From assembly GCA_032358255.1 (NCBI GenBank), contig JAULBX010022187.1:124001-188000 (forward strand): a stretch of DNA of 64,000 nt, read 5' to 3'. This document shows positions 60,001 through 64,000 of the stretch, one piece after another. The number at the start of each line of letters is the position of its first letter. Position 1 is the first letter of the stretch. The translations under genes and the position numbers were made by a program. The notes beneath the pieces are model-generated. The model saw only the letters and a list, made by a program, of their open reading frames with translations, did not search any database and was not told where the DNA came from. This stretch comes from Heterotrichella gracilis (lineage: Eukaryota > Sar > Xanthophyceae > Tribonematales > Xanthonemataceae).

Positions 60001-60415
60001 GCGCCTTGTCGCCACGCCCGTCATAGTTCAGGGCCAGTCGCTTGGTGTGGCGCACCATGTCTGCCACTACCTGGGGATCGAGCTGCCCCAGGTTCAGCGT
60101 GACTGTCTCCCATATGAGAGGGGTTGCGACCTGCGACCACAGGAACGGGGTTTAGGGTTTAGGGTTTGGGTTTAGGGTTTATGGTCTTGAGCAACCCCAG
60201 CCCACAGTGACTGTGTCCCATATGGGTGGGGAGCTTACCTCCGCCCACAGCTTAGACACAAACGCGCTGCTTTTCCTGTCTCTGTGGCCCAGGTGGGAGA
60301 GGATGGCGGGGAGCAGGGCGTCGGGGAGGTCGTGGAAGGTGGCGGTGGGGGGTGGGGAAGAGGGGCCGGCGGTGGGTGGCGGGGTGGTGTCGCCGAGGCG
60401 TGTGCTGGGGTCCAT
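57088..60415 (-). CDS. F-box/leucine-rich repeat protein, tandem copy 1 (about 505 aa)
   Basis: Exons: 60415-60239, 60130-59949, 59585-59425, 58824-58672, 58185-57605, 57351-57088; sum 1518 nt, in phase. The start is at MDPSTRL. An F-box follows at residues ~27-60 (DLPDALLPAILSHLGHRDRK, then SSAFVSKLWAEV); in SCF ubiquitin ligases this binds SKP1. LRR motifs come next (LKKLVDLDLTTDL; LTRLRLN; LTTLRDLKLSCLPL; LTSLTGLTALSIS; LTHLTSLGLRNV; LGQLAELGLIL), and then a ~88-residue C-terminal domain (CHVALGMPFDGELEVRG, YFVGQAYRARVG) also found in the next gene. The exon 58824-58672 is symmetric (phase 1-1) and is a duplicate unit. The number of LRR exons used may vary, because intron DNA around it is full of further acceptor-bearing units; a possible 21-nt exon lies near 59871. 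Target of the ligase unknown. Confidence 0.75.
58200..58660 (-). repeat. LRR-motif/splice-acceptor minisatellite, part 1
   Basis: About six units of 55-85 bp. Read on the minus strand, most units are (CCCTAAA)n then CACAG followed by an LTRLRLN-like coding phrase. They lie in the intron between the exons 58824-58672 and 58185-57605. Confidence 0.85.
58830..59424 (-). repeat. LRR-motif/splice-acceptor minisatellite, part 2, with a shifted LRR exon copy
   Basis: Six or seven more units of the same kind. Embedded at about 59055-59185 is a third copy of the ~150-bp LRR exon. It lacks 16 nt next to its acceptor, so in the normal phase it would not read through, while its body still encodes LVDLDLTTDLPATTTL. 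Confidence 0.8.
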
Positions 60416-61762
60416 GGTGTTGCTGCAGGCAGGGCCACTTGAAGTGGGTGGGTCTGGGACAATGCTTGTCAACCAATAGAGCATCCTAGTTTGCAGCTCA
60501 GTCACATGGTCTACACGTGCTCGCCCCAGGTGGGGTGTGCATCCACCAAATCAGCAAAATCGTCTTATATATTGTATTTAACGAGCCACTGCTAGTGCCA
60601 GTGCAGAATACCTCTGCCAGCAAGTACCCCACACCCAAACAAGTGCATGCATGCATATGCACAACAACCTCCACACACCCCCCAGCAAATAGCACACCGC
60701 TTGAACCAAAAAAACATGCGATTTTGGTATCGACTATGGTTCTGAATCTACGTCGGTTTCCCAGCAAGGGCTCTTAAACTCTGACCCTACACACCGTGCT
60801 ACATGCACAGTTTTGACAGCAAGCAAATCCCCCCACCTAGAGTCAACCCAACGCCGCCAGTTGGTCCACCGTCGATAGGATACAGATGTGGCTGCTCAAC
60901 TAGCTATGAAAACCACTGTCACACGATGTATACAGGTTGACAACGCTCGACAGCATCCCAGTGGACAGGTCCCATTTGTAGCGTTGGCAAAGGTCGAAGC
61001 TCCAGCGCTTGGTAGGCAATCCCTTTCGCAAGACACCTTTAAAGGTCGTCGGTTAGCTACTAGGTAAGGGCCACCGGGGGTATATATATGCGCACGGTAC
61101 TGAGCATTTGCATAAATGCTTCCGAGCCAGACCAACCGTCGTGAGGCCCCTTTGTATACTCTTTCACTGAAAGTTTCAGGGTTTGCCAAACAGGGTTTGT
61201 CCTGGCCCCACATCGAGCTTCCAACAAAAGGAAAGCTTTCAGGCTGCTTCAGGTACATATATTGCATCAAATGGGTTAACCCAGCCAGCTTACTGGACTT
61301 TTAGGGTTTGGCTAAACCCTACGGGGTTTCACTAGCGCCTGCCTGCAAGCCCTTTACAAATCCTGACACTGCTGATACCATGTCTTACCTCCGGCCCAGG
61401 GCAGCTAAGCAAAGGCAGCGTGGAGATGGTATTCTATCCGTGCGAGCTGCAACAGCACGTGCCCTAACTAGGGGTTTAGGGTTTGGCCGAAGAGGTGCAG
61501 CCAGCCATCCATCCCCAGCATCTAGTCAGAACTGCCTTTATCAAGGCCGTACCGAAGGCAGGCCATCCAAGCCTGCCGCATGCTGCACTCCCGCGCTGGC
61601 CATCGTCAACCCTTAATACAACACTGCAAACCATTGGCGGGTACATGAATGGGAGAGGGTGTGTCTGGCGTTAGAATATGGAGCACAAAAAACTCCACCC
61701 GTCCGCCATTACCCAAACTGATGCCCAGGATACAACAGAAACAAGATCCAATAGCCACTGCT
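60416..61762. other. Spacer between the two F-box/LRR genes
   Basis: About 1.35 kb. It should contain the promoter of the first F-box gene on the minus strand and the 3' end of the second. Short telomere motifs occur near 61300 and 61470. No gene was supported. Confidence 0.45.
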
Positions 61763-64000
61763 CTACTCCGATAGTGGGTCTTCCACCAGGCGCTCCACTG
61801 CCCAAGGTGCCCGCGCCTGCAGCCACGCCACCAGCTGCCGCCGCTCACCTTCCCCCGCTGCGCTCACCACCTGCGAGCCCACACCAGCCGCGCCCATATC
61901 CACGCCATCCACGCATCGGCTGACACGCGCCCGGTAGGCCTGCCCCACAAAGTGCAGCGTGATGTTTGCCTCGGGGATCCAGCCCCTGACCTCCAAATCC
62001 CCAGCAAAGGGCATGCCCAGCGCCACGTGGCAGTAAGACACGTGCAGCACCTGGAGGTGTGGGAAATAAGAAACAGATGAGCATATATTGAGTACATATA
62101 TGATACTGTACTTGGTTAGTTACATGAATTCCAGCAGCACAGCAACATCCTTCGGCCAGGGATATACCTTGCCTGGGCCAGCCCTGTTCCGGCACTAAGT
62201 ATACCACCTCTGCACCAGGAGTTGTCAACGCAGGTACATCATGTACCGCATGCACGCACACAACGAGAAGCAAAAGGCAAATCAACAGACAACCACGCAT
62301 ACACAAGCCAACCAAAAAGCAAAAAAGGTGACCAAGCGGACCTTGAGGGTTGGGGTAGGGTGCAGGTACGTTTCCTCATCGCCCTCCCCGCCGTTCAGCC
62401 AGCGCAGCGCCAGCTCAGCAAGGTGCTGCAGCCCCTGCAGGGCTTGCGCCAGACCCTGCACCCTGCCGTGCGCCAGGCCCAGGTAGGTGAGGGGTGAGGG
62501 GGGCCAGCAGCGCCACCGCATCCATGCGACCACCGAACGCAAGCTCCAGGCGGCGCAGCTGGGGCGTCACCCAGGCGCCAGCAGTCGCCAGCAGGCTCAA
62601 CCTCTGGCATCCAAACAAAAACCAATGAGTTAATTACCAAAGTTAACCTGAAGCGACCAGGAAAGATTACTTGTGTTTTCTTTTCGTTGCTACACAGCCT
62701 GTCCTTGTCGGTGGATGCATCCCTCCGGGGGGCACGCATGTAATGTAATGTAAAATTAACATAAAAGAAAGGAAGAATATGATAATGCGTGTGCAATTTA
62801 ATACCGAGTAAAATTGTACTCCACTCAGGTGCTCTTACCTGAGAGTCCAACATGGCGACGGACAGTGCGGTGAGCCCTGTCAACGACGAAAACACCCCCA
62901 GAACCTCGGCAGGCGGTGCCTCCCACTTGCTGCCTGCTGCGCTGTTCAGCCTCACGGGGCTAAAAGAGCCCCGCCAACTTGAGCTCCCTTAGGCCAGTCA
63001 TCTGCCGGATCTGCTCGGCACCATCAAGGGGCATCGCAGGAGGCGCAATCAAGATGTTCAAATCGGGGTCCCTGGGTCTGTAGCATGACCACCCGCCGCC
63101 CCATATGAAGGTGCGCAGGGCAGGCAGCGGAGGCAGGGGGACCCACAAGGGTAGATTGAGCTTCAGCCTGGTGAGCCCTGGGTGGCATGTTCAGGGTTAG
63201 GGTTGAGCTTCAGCCTGGTCAAACCTGTGTGGCACTGTTTAGGTTTTGAGGTTTAGATTTGAGCTTCATGAAGCTGCAGCCTGGTGAGCCCTGTGTGGCA
63301 TTGTTTAAGGGTTTTTAGGGTTGCGCTTCAGCCTGGTCAGATCTGTGTGCACGGTTTAGGGTTTAAGGTTTTTAGGGTTGGGCTTCAGCCTGGTGAGCTA
63401 TTTGTGGCATTGTTTAAAGTTTAGGGTTTATAGGGTTGGGCTCCAGCCTGGTCACACCTGTGCGGCATTGTTAGGGTTTAGGGTTTCAGCTTTCAGCCTC
63501 AGCCTGGACTGACCTGTGTGGCACGCCAGCTGCTCGCCACAGCACTGGGCCGCTGTGGCACCTGTGTCGTGCGGCAGGTGCGCCGCGAGGTCCAGGTCAG
63601 TCAGCCTGGTGAGTGGCGCCAGGTGCTGCACCAGCTGCTCAAGGTGCGCTGGGCCGCCTGCACCCGTGGTTTGCATGAGCCTGCAGGGTATCTTTGTTGC
63701 CGTATTGACGCCCTTGCTAGCTGGCTCCTAAAGGATACAAATGCCACCTTATTCGCACCTTTAGGAGCCCTTGAAAGTAGCATGGTGTTTCGGTAAATGC
63801 AGCGTAAAAGCGGAGGGAGTGCGACATAGAAGAGGTTTTGTGTGCATGCACTGTCCGTGTTTAGAGTCCACTCTGCCGGGCAGCAGGATCTTCACATGGT
63901 GTTCGGTTTACGGCACAGGGTTTGGGTTTAGGGTTTATGGACATCACAAGGGCATACCTGCAGGTCACAGACTCCACTATACTCGGCAGCAGCGCCTCAA
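61763..64000 (-). pseudogene. F-box/leucine-rich repeat gene, tandem copy 2 (partial, probably decayed)
   Basis: This is a paralogue of 57088-60415, entering the window within exon 2 (64000-63958). Recognisable exons: 63680-63514 (LRR), from about 63170 (GLTRLKLN, WVPLPPLPALRTF, LRELKLAGL), about 62830-62960 (LTGLTALSV), about 62342-62615 (PQLRRLELAF, LTYLGLAHGRVQ, LQHLAELALRWL) and 62050-61763 (C-terminal domain CHVALGMPFAGDLEVRG, YRARVS, ending EDPLSE). Two places interrupt the frame relative to copy 1: a stop at 62960 with a one-base offset just beside it, and a one-base offset near 62500. Either the gene is a pseudogene or the sequence has indel errors; the well-kept C-terminal domain suggests recent decay. 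The F-box lies outside the window. Confidence 0.6.
63160..63500 (-). repeat. LRR-motif/splice-acceptor minisatellite in copy 2
   Basis: Six or seven units like those in copy 1 (minus strand: CCCTAAA motifs, then a CACAG-type acceptor, then LTRLKLN-like coding) sit at the same place in the gene structure. Confidence 0.85.

Noticed and set aside
1-64000. CRISPR arrays, rRNA genes, operons or ribosome binding sites
   Set aside because: None seen; the spliced genes and nuclear-encoded PETN show this is eukaryotic nuclear DNA.

Overview
The window looks like nuclear DNA of a core chlorophyte green alga. Genes are packed with many short exons (up to 27) and GT-AG or occasional GC-AG introns. Arabidopsis-type telomere motifs (TTTAGGG/CCCTAAA) are scattered through introns and spacers. 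The b6f subunit PetN is encoded here as a precursor with a bipartite transit peptide, whereas land plants keep petN in the plastid. A chlamydomonadalean such as Haematococcus would fit, but the genus is a guess. Exon models were built by hand from splice sites and reading phase. For the main genes the exon sums are exact multiples of three.

Left block (1-24 kb, less GC-rich, long introns). A large secreted glycoprotein of unknown family is present twice on the plus strand. One copy is cut by the window start (exons 1-4323). The other is whole (12033-23578, 22 exons, 1004 codons). Between them, on the minus strand, lies a second unrelated-looking secreted glycoprotein (10481-5084, about 759 aa), divergent from the whole copy and convergent with the cut copy. 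All look extracellular: signal peptides on the two complete genes, many N-glycosylation sequons, and mucin-like or Pro-rich linkers. I could not assign a function.

Middle block (24-33 kb). A minus-strand gene of unknown family (28854-24500, about 566 aa) is followed by PETN (29683-30000, plus). Next is a minus-strand V-ATPase accessory/assembly protein of the Ac45/VOA1/Big1-like group (32478-31044, 303 aa), with the plant-type C-terminal membrane helix and tail.

Right block (33-64 kb). A 27-exon gene (33379-47370, 2056 aa) joins HEAT/ARM-like repeats, ankyrin-like repeats, three RRM domains and a Gln-rich tail. After a gene-poor stretch come a probable plastid protein with a DUF4864-like C-terminal domain (50305-53475), a 107-aa orphan gene (55600-56348), and two tandem F-box/LRR genes on the minus strand (60415-57088, apparently whole; 64000-61763, partial and probably decayed).

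The strongest recurring signal is not a gene. In at least six introns the end of an exon and its splice site have been copied one or more times into the neighbouring intron, usually mixed with telomere motifs. In the F-box genes this has grown into a minisatellite of about two dozen units, most of them carrying a splice acceptor and an in-phase LRR coding motif.
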